A stretch of DNA of 64,000 nt, from the NCBI RefSeq assembly GCF_900107095.1, contig NZ_FNOR01000018.1, positions 49,250-113,249 of the forward strand, in the 5' to 3' direction. A program made the position numbers and the translations under genes. This document shows, one piece after another, positions 33,028 through 41,855 of the stretch. Origin of the DNA: Collimonas sp. OK242. Lineage in GTDB: Bacteria; Pseudomonadota; Gammaproteobacteria; Burkholderiales; Burkholderiaceae_D. The notes beneath the pieces are model-generated. The model saw nothing but the letters and a program-made list of their open reading frames with translations. It searched no databases and was not told where the DNA came from. The first letter of the stretch is position 1, and the number at the start of each line of letters is the position of its first letter.

Positions 33028-35610
33028 ATGAATCGACGTATTACATTGACCGTTATCGCTACCTCTCTGATGGCGGCGTTCCTGACCGCGCCGCAGGCAT
33101 TTGCCGGCGGCGCCGCACCGGGCGGGCCGGGTCTTGGATCCAGCTGGGCGCCCGCGCAGAAATCATTACTCGGCACCTCGGCCAGCAATACATCCCGGGT
33201 CTACTTTACCGGGTACCGCAGCATCATCACGGAGGTCTTCTACCCGACCCTGGATAACCCGAACAACGTCGATCTGCAGTTTCTGGTCGGCGACACGGCA
33301 AAAACGTTTGTCGACGAAGAAAAAGTGCAAGCTGCTTATACAGCGACACAAGCGGACAAGCGGTCAATGACCTGGACCACAAGCACAGCCAACAGCGGCC
33401 ATAACTGGCAGCTTAGCAAGACCATTTTTGTCGACCCGACGCGCAATACCTTGATTCAGCGCACTACATTCACTGCGCTCAACGGCAAGAACGTCGGCAA
33501 CTTCAATCTCTACCTCCTCCACAATCCCTCCATGAATGACGCGGGCTCGGGCGATACCGCAAAAACCCTTGTGTCGGGTGGACGCACCTTGCTGGTTGCC
33601 TCAAAATCGACGCGTGCTTCTGCAATCGGCGTATCCCTTCCCTGGCAGAATGTCGGCGGTACAACCATGGCCTCGGTCGGCTTTGTCGGAGTCAACGACG
33701 GCTGGACCGACTTGCTTGGCGGTACGGCCGATAGGAGCATGGATTACACCTATAACACTGCAACGAATGGCAATGTGGCGCAGATGGGTTGGATCAACTT
33801 TGGCGGCAGCACGGCAACCAGCATCTCTTTCGACGTTGCCGTCGGTTTCGGCGCTACCGAAACAGAGGCGATGAACACCGCCAACGCAACGCTGGCGGAC
33901 AACATCTCCACGCTGGGAACGACTTACGATAACGAATGGCATGCTTATAACAACACCCTAAGCACGCAGGGCGGCACTGCAGACGATCAATACTATCTTG
34001 CCGCGATGTCGCTCAAGTCTATACAGGACAAATCGAATGGCGCGATGATTGCCGGCATGGGCACGCCATGGGGGGAAACCGCGAACGACACCATCAATAC
34101 AGGTGGTTATCATCTGGTCTGGGCCCGCGATCTTTTCAAGTTCGCGAACTCGCTCATTACGGCGGGCGACGTGACGTCGGCATCGTCCGCTGTCGGCTTC
34201 CTGTTCAACGTGCAGCAACAGGCGAGCGGACGTTTTCCTCAGAATTCGCAAATTAATGGCACGCCATACTGGAACGGGACTCAGATGGATGAGCAGGCAA
34301 TGCCCATCCTGCTTGCTTATCGTCTTGGCCCGACTGTCTACAATCCGATTTGGCCGAAGATCAAGCTGGCAGCCGATTATATCGTCGCCAACGGTCCCTG
34401 GACGCAACAGGAACGATGGGAAGAAACCTCAGGCTATTCGCCATCGACCATCGCCGCGGAAATTGCCGGCCTCGTGGCTGCGGCCAAGATAGCCATCGCG
34501 AATAACGACGCCACCAGCGCAGCGACATACATGCGCACCGCCGACTATTGGCAACAGAATGTCGCGGGGTGGACCTTTACCAATACGGGCCCGCTCGGCA
34601 ACGGCAAGTACTACATGAGGATCAATCCGGCAGGTAAGAGCGGCACCGGCACCGGCCCCCAGGTCTACAATCCGACCAGCGGCCCGGATGCTGCATCGAT
34701 ATATACGATAGGAAACGGCGGCGGTTCGCACGATCAACGCAAGATAATCGACGGCGGCTTTCTCGAACTGGTGCGCATGGGGGTCAAGAGTCCGAACGAT
34801 AGCAGCATCGTCTCGACCATACCGGTGTATGACGGCGCCATCAAGCAGACCGTGACCGGGAAAGGCGATGCATGGTTCCGCTATAACTTTGACGGCTATG
34901 GCGAACAAAACGATGGCACCAATTACAATGGCTCGTCTGGAAGAGGACGGCTGTGGCCGATCTTTACCGCTGAACGCGGGATGTACGAGATTGCCAAGAG
35001 CGGCCTGGGCAGCAGCGGCAGTTCTTTTTTGAGCGCGGTCAAGGCATTTTCCACGCCTGAAGGATTTGTCTCGGAACAGGTCTGGAACAACACGGCGTCA
35101 GTCACGCCCGGCATCGACGGCGGTTGGCAAGCTACGACGCCCGCCCCTAATGTGGCGGGAAGCCCGACCAAATCGATTGCTCCTCTGAGCTGGGCCATGG
35201 GCGAGTACATCAACCTGCTGGCATCGATCAATGCCCAGCATGTCATCGATATTCCGCAACCTGTCTGCTCACGCTACAACAACTGCGCAATCGCTCCCTC
35301 AGCCGGTCAGGTACAGGCGGCGGTGAACGTGACGGCCAATACAGCCCCTGGGCAATGGATGTACGTGACCGGCAGCGTGCCCGAACTGGGATCATGGAAC
35401 ACCGATCTGGGCACGCCCGTGGACCCGGCCAGCTACCCGGCCTGGACCAACAAGGTCAACTTGCCCGCAAGTTCTGGAATCTCCTACAAGTACTATCGTA
35501 AGAACAGCGATGGTTCGGTCACCTGGGAGAACTTGCCGAATAACGGTAACCGTGCGCTGAATACGCCGGCCTCTGGAACCGTTACCTTGTCTGACACGGT
35601 GAGCTGGTAA
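33028..35610 (+). CDS. Secreted GH15 glucoamylase (glucan 1,4-alpha-glucosidase) with CBM20
   Basis: An 860-residue exported enzyme that releases glucose from starch and maltodextrins. Signal peptide MNRRITLTVIATSLMAAFLT is cleaved near AFAGG. Residues ~25-290 form the bacterial N-domain (LLGTSASNTSRVYFTGYRSI, EVFYPTLDNPNNVDLQFLV). The (alpha/alpha)6 catalytic domain follows, with GYHLVWARDLFKFA, the general acid in RWEETSGYSPSTIAAEI, and the probable general base in LSWAMGEYINLL. The last ~100 residues are a CBM20 starch-binding module (GQWMYVTGSVPELGSWN, VTWENLPNNGNR). ATG 33028 has CAGGAG 7 bases upstream. The frame reaches further up but lacks such a site. Confidence 0.93.
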   Translation: MNRRITLTVIATSLMAAFLTAPQAFAGGAAPGGPGLGSSWAPAQKSLLGTSASNTSRVYFTGYRSIITEVFYPTLDNPNNVDLQFLVGDTAKTFVDEEKVQAAYTATQADKRSMTWTTSTANSGHNWQLSKTIFVDPTRNTLIQRTTFTALNGKNVGNFNLYLLHNPSMNDAGSGDTAKTLVSGGRTLLVASKSTRASAIGVSLPWQNVGGTTMASVGFVGVNDGWTDLLGGTADRSMDYTYNTATNGNVAQMGWINFGGSTATSISFDVAVGFGATETEAMNTANATLADNISTLGTTYDNEWHAYNNTLSTQGGTADDQYYLAAMSLKSIQDKSNGAMIAGMGTPWGETANDTINTGGYHLVWARDLFKFANSLITAGDVTSASSAVGFLFNVQQQASGRFPQNSQINGTPYWNGTQMDEQAMPILLAYRLGPTVYNPIWPKIKLAADYIVANGPWTQQERWEETSGYSPSTIAAEIAGLVAAAKIAIANNDATSAATYMRTADYWQQNVAGWTFTNTGPLGNGKYYMRINPAGKSGTGTGPQVYNPTSGPDAASIYTIGNGGGSHDQRKIIDGGFLELVRMGVKSPNDSSIVSTIPVYDGAIKQTVTGKGDAWFRYNFDGYGEQNDGTNYNGSSGRGRLWPIFTAERGMYEIAKSGLGSSGSSFLSAVKAFSTPEGFVSEQVWNNTASVTPGIDGGWQATTPAPNVAGSPTKSIAPLSWAMGEYINLLASINAQHVIDIPQPVCSRYNNCAIAPSAGQVQAAVNVTANTAPGQWMYVTGSVPELGSWNTDLGTPVDPASYPAWTNKVNLPASSGISYKYYRKNSDGSVTWENLPNNGNRALNTPASGTVTLSDTVSW

Positions 35611-35616
35611 TGCTGC

Positions 35617-35662
35617 AGGCGACCCGCCGTAAAAGTCGCGCTGCACCGCGGCAGGGTCGCCT
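35617..35662 (+). terminator. Large hairpin after the glucoamylase gene
   Basis: AGGCGACCC at 35617-35625 pairs perfectly with GGGTCGCCT at 35654-35662, with further GCCG/CGGC pairing inside. It lies 7 bp after the stop. There is no T-run; it may attenuate transcription into the next gene, 53 bp further on. Confidence 0.45.
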
Positions 35663-35714
35663 CCAGCTCACTCATCAGGAGCCGGCTTACCGCCTAAGTA
35701 CAAGAAAGGAAATC

Positions 35715-36359
35715 ATGCTTGCCAAAGCCCTATCTCTCAAAGCCTGCATCCTGTTCGCAAGCGCTCTGGTCGTCGCGTATATAGTCGTGATCCAACGCGC
35801 GGATAACAGTCACGAAGCTGCGTACCCCGCCGTCGGCGCCAGTTATTCCGAGGCGCAGGCGAGCTCATCCGCATCAGCTTCCCCTGAATGCGCCGCCGAT
35901 ACATTGGCAAACCCGTTTGGCCGGACCCTGGCGCACTGTAACAACGGCAGCGATACGTCAACCCGCTCGGCCAGCCAAGGGGCCAACACGAGCGCCGCTG
36001 CCGCCATCGGCAAAACGCTTCACGAACAAGAGCAATGCAATACGCTGCACAGCAAGGGAAGCGCAGCGCCGGCCGATTGTAATAATTCTGCCCCGGCGGA
36101 AGCCAGCATGGTAAGCCAGCTTGAAGAGCTGACCAGACGCGGCAATTCGCAAGCGCAATTTGAGTTAAGCAAGCAACTCCAACGCCAAGAGCAACGCTCC
36201 GGCCGCCAGATGTTGAATGAGGCCGACGTCGCCCAAGATCCGCAATTGCAACGAGCGGTGGCGCTACTTGCAGAGGCCGTCGCGGGAGGAAACGTCGAGG
36301 CGCAAAGCGTTAGAGACGCCATGGGAGATCACGCCAAGCTTCTGCATACCGGGCGCTAA
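35715..36359 (+). CDS. Hypothetical membrane-anchored protein, Sel1-like C-terminus
   Basis: About 214 residues with one N-terminal hydrophobic segment (LKACILFASALVVAYIVVIQ), then a Ser/Ala-rich periplasmic part with five cysteines (ASPECAADT, LAHCNNGSD, QEQCNTLHS, PADCNNSA). The C-terminal part is helical, with LEELTRRGNSQAQFELSKQL and RAVALLAEAVAGGNVEAQ, reminiscent of Sel1/TPR repeats. ATG 35715 follows AAAGGA. The frame runs up to the glucoamylase stop but without a good start. Possibly co-expressed with the glucoamylase. Function unknown. A similar plan is seen at 37238-38182. Confidence 0.6.
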   Translation: MLAKALSLKACILFASALVVAYIVVIQRADNSHEAAYPAVGASYSEAQASSSASASPECAADTLANPFGRTLAHCNNGSDTSTRSASQGANTSAAAAIGKTLHEQEQCNTLHSKGSAAPADCNNSAPAEASMVSQLEELTRRGNSQAQFELSKQLQRQEQRSGRQMLNEADVAQDPQLQRAVALLAEAVAGGNVEAQSVRDAMGDHAKLLHTGR

Positions 36360-36662
36360 CTAGTCGAACAGCCCGCAGGGTCTGAGCTTGCAGAAACCGC
36401 CTTTTTTACCTCACATTAGGGCGTGTTGACCTAATTAACAGGCAACATGGGTCGGCGCCTCAAAACAACGGGAAAATGTTTCCACAAGTCATCATTGCGT
36501 AATAAATAACTGTTATTTTTATAAGCTGCCAGGGCGCTGTCCTGGCTTGCATGGCTACGCCGCTGCCCGGAGAAAATCTGTGCTGCGACACGGTGAAAGC
36601 AACAGTCATCCCCTGTTTTATTAACCGATGGACCTTATAGAAACATGAAGGAGAAAAGGTAA
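36360..36662. other. Intergenic region carrying stem-loop element copy 1
   Basis: About 300 bp without a gene. It holds the 21-bp stem-loop at 36415-36435, which recurs at 41474-41494. The rest is AT-rich and probably contains the promoter of the next gene. Confidence 0.45.
36415..36435. repeat. Stem-loop element, copy 1
   Basis: ATTAGG - GCGTGTTGA - CCTAAT: a perfect 6-bp stem with a 9-base loop. The loop is identical in copy 2 at 41474-41494, while the two outer stem base pairs differ in a compensated way. Confidence 0.7.
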
Positions 36663-37142
36663 ATGAAAAAATTCCTGGTTTCCCTTTGCCTGATGACTCA
36701 GGCAATGTACGCCATGGCTGATGGCCAAGCGGATTGCGACGCCGCCGCGGGCAGCTATCTCACGGGCACCGTCAACGCCAAACCGACATTTGCGGATGGC
36801 AAGGCGCTCAAGGGCGTCAAGCTCTCGCATACGCATATCCGCGTAAAAGCGGACCAGGATGGCAGGACTTATGACGTTGCCATGGACAACGTCTACGCGG
36901 CGGATTATCAAAAGAATTCGACTTCGATACCGAAGTCGCTGGCGGCGTTCCATATCGGCGATCAAGTGGAAATGTGCGGCCAGCTGTATACCAGCGGCTA
37001 TGGCATTCACTGGGTCCACGACAACTGCAACGTCACGCCGGACCAGGCGCATCCAAATGGATTCATCAAGAAATTGCTGGCCAATGGCGGCGAAGGCGGC
37101 AATCTGGAAGCCAGCGAGACTTATTGCTATTTGTGGAACTAA
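36663..37142 (+). CDS. Exported hypothetical protein
   Basis: A 159-residue protein with a clear signal peptide (MKKFLVSLCLMTQAMYAMAD). The mature part has four cysteines (GQADCDAAAG, VEMCGQLYT, HDNCNVT, ETYCYLW), suggesting disulfides. The GIHWVHDNC..HPNGFIKKL segment weakly recalls small DUF3465-type exported proteins (IHWTH..HPDGWLK), but I would not assign the family. ATG 36663 has GAAGGAG about 10 bases upstream. Own promoter likely. Function unknown. Confidence 0.75.
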   Translation: MKKFLVSLCLMTQAMYAMADGQADCDAAAGSYLTGTVNAKPTFADGKALKGVKLSHTHIRVKADQDGRTYDVAMDNVYAADYQKNSTSIPKSLAAFHIGDQVEMCGQLYTSGYGIHWVHDNCNVTPDQAHPNGFIKKLLANGGEGGNLEASETYCYLWN

Positions 37143-37237
37143 GCGCCGCCGGTTTGACACCTGATGCCGACCGGCATCAGGCCTGTGGTGAGCTGCCTGG
37201 CGCGCTGATGTTTTTTTGAGGGCATCAGCCGCTGCCC

Positions 37238-38182
37238 TTGCTACCCAACTATTCTCTAAGTTTTCCCGATGTCGTGAGCCCGACCATCCCCTATTCGCTA
37301 CTGCTCGCAGTGGCCGGCGCATGCCTTGGAATCTATCTGTCGACGACAGCGGGTTCCGGGGAAAAGCTGAGCGTAACAGCCGGAAGCCGGGATCCTGTTT
37401 CCAATCTATCTCCCCGCAGCAGCGAACTGATATCGCCGTTTGCGCCAGGAACGGCAAACCAGGGAAACGGCCGCGCCACGCTCCCTCTTCCGTCTGCCGC
37501 CGTGTATGCGCGCAACGGCCGCCAGGTCGACCTGGGCGGGCTTACGGCGCTGGAGTACATCGCCAAGTGGAATAGCCTGGCAAGGGCCGGCGACAAAGAC
37601 GCAGCCTACAATGTTTACCAGGCGGCAGCGGTTTGCGCCAGTAACGACGAGCCCGCTCCCGCATACAACAGCGGCGCCGAGCTCGACCGGTTTCTGGATG
37701 AACGAAAAAAATTGCTGGCATTGTGCGTAGGCGTCAATTCAGCGCAACTCCAGGAACGTCTCTCCTTTCTGACTTTGGCCGCGCGCGCGGGAAAAGTAGA
37801 GGCGCAAATTGATTACTTCATGGAAGGGCCATACGGTCGCGATACAGACTTGGCAAAAAGCGCGGACGATCCCATCGTACAACAGTGGAAAACCGAAGCC
37901 GTCACGGAACTGAAATCTGCCGCCGGACAAGGAGAACCATTTGCCCTCGCATTACTGTCGCAAGTGTATGACGCGGGAGAACTGCTGCCGCGCGATGCAA
38001 GACTATCCCTCGCCTACAAGGTAGCCGAGGCAGATGCGAGAAACAGTGCTTGGTCGGAAGAACAGCTGAGGCGCAATGCCGGCCAGAAAATGTCTGACTC
38101 GGATTTTGCAAGCGCCCTGCAAACAGGCAAGCAAATCGCAGCCGCTTGTTGCAAGAAAAATCGCCCCTCGCCGCAAGAGTAG
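37238..38182 (+). CDS. Hypothetical membrane-anchored Sel1/TPR-like protein
   Basis: About 314 residues if the TTG at 37238 is used; a GTG at 37274 is an equally good start and neither has a strong ribosome site. One N-terminal membrane segment (PYSLLLAVAGACLGIYLSTT), a low-complexity spacer, then helical repeats: YIAKWNSLARAGDKDAAYNV, LTLAARAGKVEAQIDYFMEG, ELKSAAGQGEPFALALLSQV. The A-A-G-xxxA pattern is like Sel1-type repeats. It shares the plan (membrane anchor, spacer, helical repeats) with the protein at 35715-36359. Possibly protein-protein interaction in the periplasm. Confidence 0.6.
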   Translation: MLPNYSLSFPDVVSPTIPYSLLLAVAGACLGIYLSTTAGSGEKLSVTAGSRDPVSNLSPRSSELISPFAPGTANQGNGRATLPLPSAAVYARNGRQVDLGGLTALEYIAKWNSLARAGDKDAAYNVYQAAAVCASNDEPAPAYNSGAELDRFLDERKKLLALCVGVNSAQLQERLSFLTLAARAGKVEAQIDYFMEGPYGRDTDLAKSADDPIVQQWKTEAVTELKSAAGQGEPFALALLSQVYDAGELLPRDARLSLAYKVAEADARNSAWSEEQLRRNAGQKMSDSDFASALQTGKQIAAACCKKNRPSPQE

Positions 38183-38275
38183 ATGGATTCTTGATTTGGC
38201 GCTGCTTCGCGCCAATCCAGCTGAACCGCCACGGCATAGCCTCTCATCACGCCCCAGACCTGTATTCAGGACGGC

Positions 38276-38560
38276 GTGATGAACGAGCGCAGTACGGCCT
38301 TGATTTTGCAATATGCAAAAAACAACAGTGCTAAAAATATACCCTGCGCCGTGTGTATTGCACAGACCTATGATGCAATGTATTTGCGATTGAATGCTCG
38401 CTTTCGTACCAAGACGATCGATAGCCCCTCAATCAGGCTGGCGCTGGATAGCTCAATCCCTGTAATGGGACAGATCAGGCATGGTACGGTGCAGTATGCC
38501 AATCTTGCCGGCGCGACACTAGGGGCGGTGTTTTCGCGATCAAAGGCGGTAGAGAAATAA
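38276..38560 (+). pseudogene. Possible remnant of a branched-chain-amino-acid-type binding protein gene
   Basis: A 94-residue frame. The segment CIAQTYDAMYLRLNA, then PSIRLALDSSIPVMGQI, resembles the C-terminal third of LivK-type binding proteins (AQTYDAxxLxxxAI...VRxALES). It lacks a signal peptide and the ligand-binding lobes. The start region has no good ribosome site. It stands just before the 3HB-oligomer hydrolase gene. Could also be an unrelated small ORF. Confidence 0.3.
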
Positions 38561-38650
38561 TGTTTAATTTTTGCGGTTGATGCTTGTCGTGAAACTCAAG
38601 TGGGACTGAATTATCTGTTCAAAAAAATCGTCAATAACAAAGGAGATGAA

Positions 38651-40732
38651 ATGAAACAGGACATGCTCTATACACTTCACTATCTGGCGCTGGCAGGACT
38701 TGTTTTTCCATTGACCGGCTGCGGCGGTGGCGGCAGTTTAGAAGCCATCAATGCCAAGCCGCCCTACGTGGGCACCATTTCCGCGACGGCTTACGATGGC
38801 AACACCGACGACCTGCTCACCGGCGGTCTCGGAAAAACCGGTCTGACTTCTGCCACGGCCCCTAGTCCGGTTGACGCAACGGCCCCCACGGCCGCCGAAT
38901 TACGAAAAATCGCGATTTACACGAATTACCGCGCAGTCCTCGATGCGACACCCGCTGGCGGATTCGGCGTTCTGTATGGGCCGAATATCGACGTATCAGG
39001 AAAAGACACATTAGGCGAGGGGAAGATTGCGGGTACCGAATATATCGCTTACTCGGACGACGGTAGCGGCAAACAAAACGTCACCATGATGGTGCAAATA
39101 CCGAATTCCTTCAATCCGGCCAGTCCCTGCATTATCACCGGAACCTCGAGCGGTTCACGCGGCGTATACGGCGCGGTCGGCACTTCAGGCGAATGGGGCT
39201 TGAAACATGGATGTGCTGTTGCCTACAACGACAAGGGGACAGGGAACGGCATCGACGATTTGCAAAACAATACGGTCAACCTGCAGGATGGCGTACGTAG
39301 TTCTGTCGCGGCGGCGGGCGTAAATTCAAATTTCACGGCAGATGTGACAGATGCCCAGCGCACTGCATTCAATGCGGTCACGCCTAAGCGATTTGCAGTC
39401 AAGCACGCGCATTCTCAACGGAATCCAGAAAAAGACTGGGGAAAATTTACCTTGCAGTCTATCGAATTCGCCTACTACGTATTGAATCAAAAATATGGGG
39501 ATGTCGCAAAAGACGGGCAATCGCATTTGATCAAATTATCGCCTGCCAACACTATTGTGATCGCCTCCAGCATCTCGAACGGGGCTGGAGCAGCCTTGGC
39601 AGCGGCAGAGCAGGATAGCAAAGGATTGATCAGCGGCGTTGCCGTGAGTGAACCGCACGTGCAATTGGCGCCCGACAGCAGCTTGTCCGTCATCCGCGGC
39701 ACAACCATTGCAACCGGTACCGGCAAGCCGCTGTATGACTATTTTACTTTGGCGAATTTGTTGCAGCCGTGTGCGGCATTGGCATCCTCAGCCGTCAACG
39801 CGCCCTTCCTTTCCAGTATCGTAAAGGCGACAGCGACCAACCGTTGCGCCGCGCTCAAGACACATGGATTAATCAGCGGAAACACCACCGATGAATTGGC
39901 GACCAGCGCGATGAACGCCTTGCTCGCCGCCGGCTGGCAACCGGAAAGCCGTGATTTGCATGCGGCGATGTACGCATTTGCCACGCCGTCCATCGCCATG
40001 ACATATAGCAATGCCTATGGCCGCTTCAGCGTCTTGGATAATTTGTGCGGATTCAGTTTTTCCGGTGCGACGGCGGGATTGGCAAGCTCATTCGCCAAGG
40101 GTAACGGGGTGCCACCCACCGTTGGCATCAGCATTTTCAACAATAACAGTGTCGGCGGTGCGGTGGCTGACGCAGTGTCCATTTCTCCCAGCACTGGCGT
40201 CTCCGATTACAACATCGATGGCGCGTTATGCCAACGCGAGCTGGCAACGGGCGGCAGCGCCAATGCAATCCGGGTGCAACAGGGAATCCGTGAAGCCATG
40301 CGTACCGGTAATTTGCAAGGCAAGCCTGCCGTGATCGTGCACGGCCGTTCGGATACGCTGATCCCGGTCGGATTTTCATCACGCCCGTACTTCGGGGTCA
40401 ATCATATGGTTGAAGGCGGCAATAGCAAGTTGTCGTATATCGAAGTCACCAACGGCCAGCATTTCGACACCTTTTTGCCTCTCGCTGGATTTGATTCTCG
40501 CTTCATCCCCTTGCATGTGTACTACATACAGGCTATGAACATGATGTATGCCAACTTGAAGAACGGTGCCGCACTGCCGCCGAGCCAGGTTGTACGCACT
40601 ATTCCGCGCGGCGTGGATGCCAGCGGCAAAGCCAATCCGATCAGTATCGCAAATGTTCCCCCCATCCTGACGACGCCAGCTAGTGGCGATCGGATTACAT
40701 TTTCCAATAACGTAGTGACTATTCCTGACTGA
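38651..40732 (+). CDS. D-(-)-3-hydroxybutyrate oligomer hydrolase
   Basis: A 693-residue hydrolase that cleaves water-soluble 3-hydroxybutyrate oligomers, products of PHB depolymerisation. The N-terminus is a lipoprotein-like signal (LALAGLVFPLTGCGGGG). Family landmarks: TNYRAVLDATPAGGFGVLYG, GTEYIAYSDDGSGKQNVTMM, ITGTSSGSRGVYGAVGTSGE and ASSISNGAGAALAAAEQDSK, with the nucleophile Ser in SISNG. Then GKPAVIVHGRSDTLIPVGFS (Asp) and EVTNGQHFDTFL (His) complete the triad. ATG 38651 has AAAGGAG 6 bases upstream. Lipid anchoring suggests periplasmic or surface location and use of external PHB. Confidence 0.9.
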   Translation: MKQDMLYTLHYLALAGLVFPLTGCGGGGSLEAINAKPPYVGTISATAYDGNTDDLLTGGLGKTGLTSATAPSPVDATAPTAAELRKIAIYTNYRAVLDATPAGGFGVLYGPNIDVSGKDTLGEGKIAGTEYIAYSDDGSGKQNVTMMVQIPNSFNPASPCIITGTSSGSRGVYGAVGTSGEWGLKHGCAVAYNDKGTGNGIDDLQNNTVNLQDGVRSSVAAAGVNSNFTADVTDAQRTAFNAVTPKRFAVKHAHSQRNPEKDWGKFTLQSIEFAYYVLNQKYGDVAKDGQSHLIKLSPANTIVIASSISNGAGAALAAAEQDSKGLISGVAVSEPHVQLAPDSSLSVIRGTTIATGTGKPLYDYFTLANLLQPCAALASSAVNAPFLSSIVKATATNRCAALKTHGLISGNTTDELATSAMNALLAAGWQPESRDLHAAMYAFATPSIAMTYSNAYGRFSVLDNLCGFSFSGATAGLASSFAKGNGVPPTVGISIFNNNSVGGAVADAVSISPSTGVSDYNIDGALCQRELATGGSANAIRVQQGIREAMRTGNLQGKPAVIVHGRSDTLIPVGFSSRPYFGVNHMVEGGNSKLSYIEVTNGQHFDTFLPLAGFDSRFIPLHVYYIQAMNMMYANLKNGAALPPSQVVRTIPRGVDASGKANPISIANVPPILTTPASGDRITFSNNVVTIPD

Positions 40733-40756
40733 GGTTGAGCGGCTGGTCCGGCTGAT

Positions 40757-40800
40757 AAAAAAATCCCGGAACGTTCCAGATGCAGGAATTGTTCCGGGAT
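40757..40800 (-). terminator. Rho-independent terminator of the YaiL-like gene
   Basis: On the minus strand ATCCCGGAAC and GTTCCGGGAT (10-bp perfect stem) enclose a loop with an inner TTCC/GGAA pairing and are followed by seven T. The stem could also stop the hydrolase transcript arriving from the other side. Confidence 0.85.
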
Positions 40801-40875
40801 GATGTCTTATGCAAATTTGTGCAAGCCAGCCACGTATGTGGCTGCCGAAAATTTTTCATGAGACAGGCGCCGGAA

Positions 40876-41412
40876 CTACCACATCAAGTCGTCCGGTATC
40901 TGGAAGGCGGCATACGGATCGTCCGCATCGATCTCGGTGCTGGCCTTGTTCACCCGCACGACGAGCGAGGCATCGCGTTCCGCGATCTTGTCGGCGATGA
41001 TCCTGGGCACCAATTCCCTGGCGTCGCCCTGGCAGACGATCACCAGGCGCCCTGCCATTAAATGCGCCTGCACAGCGGCCGACACATACAGCCGTTCGAC
41101 CTTCTTGTCGTGGGTAAAATTGTAGGCGATGTCGCCGGCGCCCTTGCTTTGGCGATTTTTCTGCACCATCTGGGCAATTTGCGCCACGATCGCCTTCTGG
41201 GCGGCGGCCGCATCGCGCTGGGCATTGAGTTCGCGGGCCCGCTCGGCATTCTTGCGTTGCGTTTCGAGTGCCGCCAGACGCGTTTCATCGACACTGGCAG
41301 TGCCGCTCCGGCGCTCGGCCTTCTTCTGCTTATTCTTGTCCTGGTTGACCAGTTTGACTTTATTTTTGTCGACCAGGCCGGCTTTCAAAAATTGCTCTTG
41401 CAAAGAGGCCAT
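40876..41412 (-). CDS. YaiL/DUF2058 family protein
   Basis: A 178-residue cytoplasmic protein of the DUF2058 family. It opens MASLQEQFLKAGLVDKNKVK, contains a long charged coiled-coil (KKAERRSGTASVDETRLAAL ETQRKNAERARELNAQRDAA), then the conserved YNFTHDKKVERLYVSAAVQA and C-terminal VVPRIIADKIAERD-like sequence (LVPRIIADKIAERDASLVVR). ATG 41412 has GGAG at 8 bases, whereas the frame extends further upstream with unrelated sequence. Function of the family is not established; some members were linked to ribosome or nucleoprotein association. Single gene with its own terminator. Confidence 0.9.
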   Translation of the reverse strand: MASLQEQFLKAGLVDKNKVKLVNQDKNKQKKAERRSGTASVDETRLAALETQRKNAERARELNAQRDAAAAQKAIVAQIAQMVQKNRQSKGAGDIAYNFTHDKKVERLYVSAAVQAHLMAGRLVIVCQGDARELVPRIIADKIAERDASLVVRVNKASTEIDADDPYAAFQIPDDLMW

Positions 41413-41855
41413 GTATGCTGCTCCGTAAATAGGGTCGGCCGGCCTAGGCGGTGGCGCCGACCAGTGGAAAGTCGCTAGGGCGTGTTGACCTAGCATAGCA
41501 AAAATATCGACTCCCGCAGACCCATGATCGCCGCCGCGGCAGCAGGCCGCTCAAAAGGGCAGCGCCGGCCATGATGCCTGGGAAGTCAAGCAGCCGGCGT
41601 AGTGCACGCAATCCGCAAAACCCTTCGTCTCGTGTTTTTCGATGCACCACCCGGTACAGCTGGTTTAATCGCAGCCTTAGTTTGCGAGTTTGATCAGGTT
41701 TACGGCAGGTAATTGGCCGTCCGGAAACTGTTGCAATTTACCGCCTATGGCAAGCGAATCCATTCTCTTTGATCCAGCAGTTCAAATTGCCTGGCTCGTC
41801 ATTTTCCTTGATGAAGATGCTCGATAGATAACGATCAGTGCTCCTCTGCGGAATG
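41413..41855. other. Intergenic region carrying stem-loop element copy 2
   Basis: About 440 bp with no supported gene. The stem-loop at 41474-41494 is near the YaiL promoter side. The remaining sequence shows only short frames with no family resemblance. Confidence 0.45.
41474..41494. repeat. Stem-loop element, copy 2
   Basis: GCTAGG - GCGTGTTGA - CCTAGC. Same 9-base loop and same inner TAGG/CCTA stem as copy 1 at 36415-36435; the two outer pairs change from A-T/T-A to G-C/C-G with pairing kept. Confidence 0.7.
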
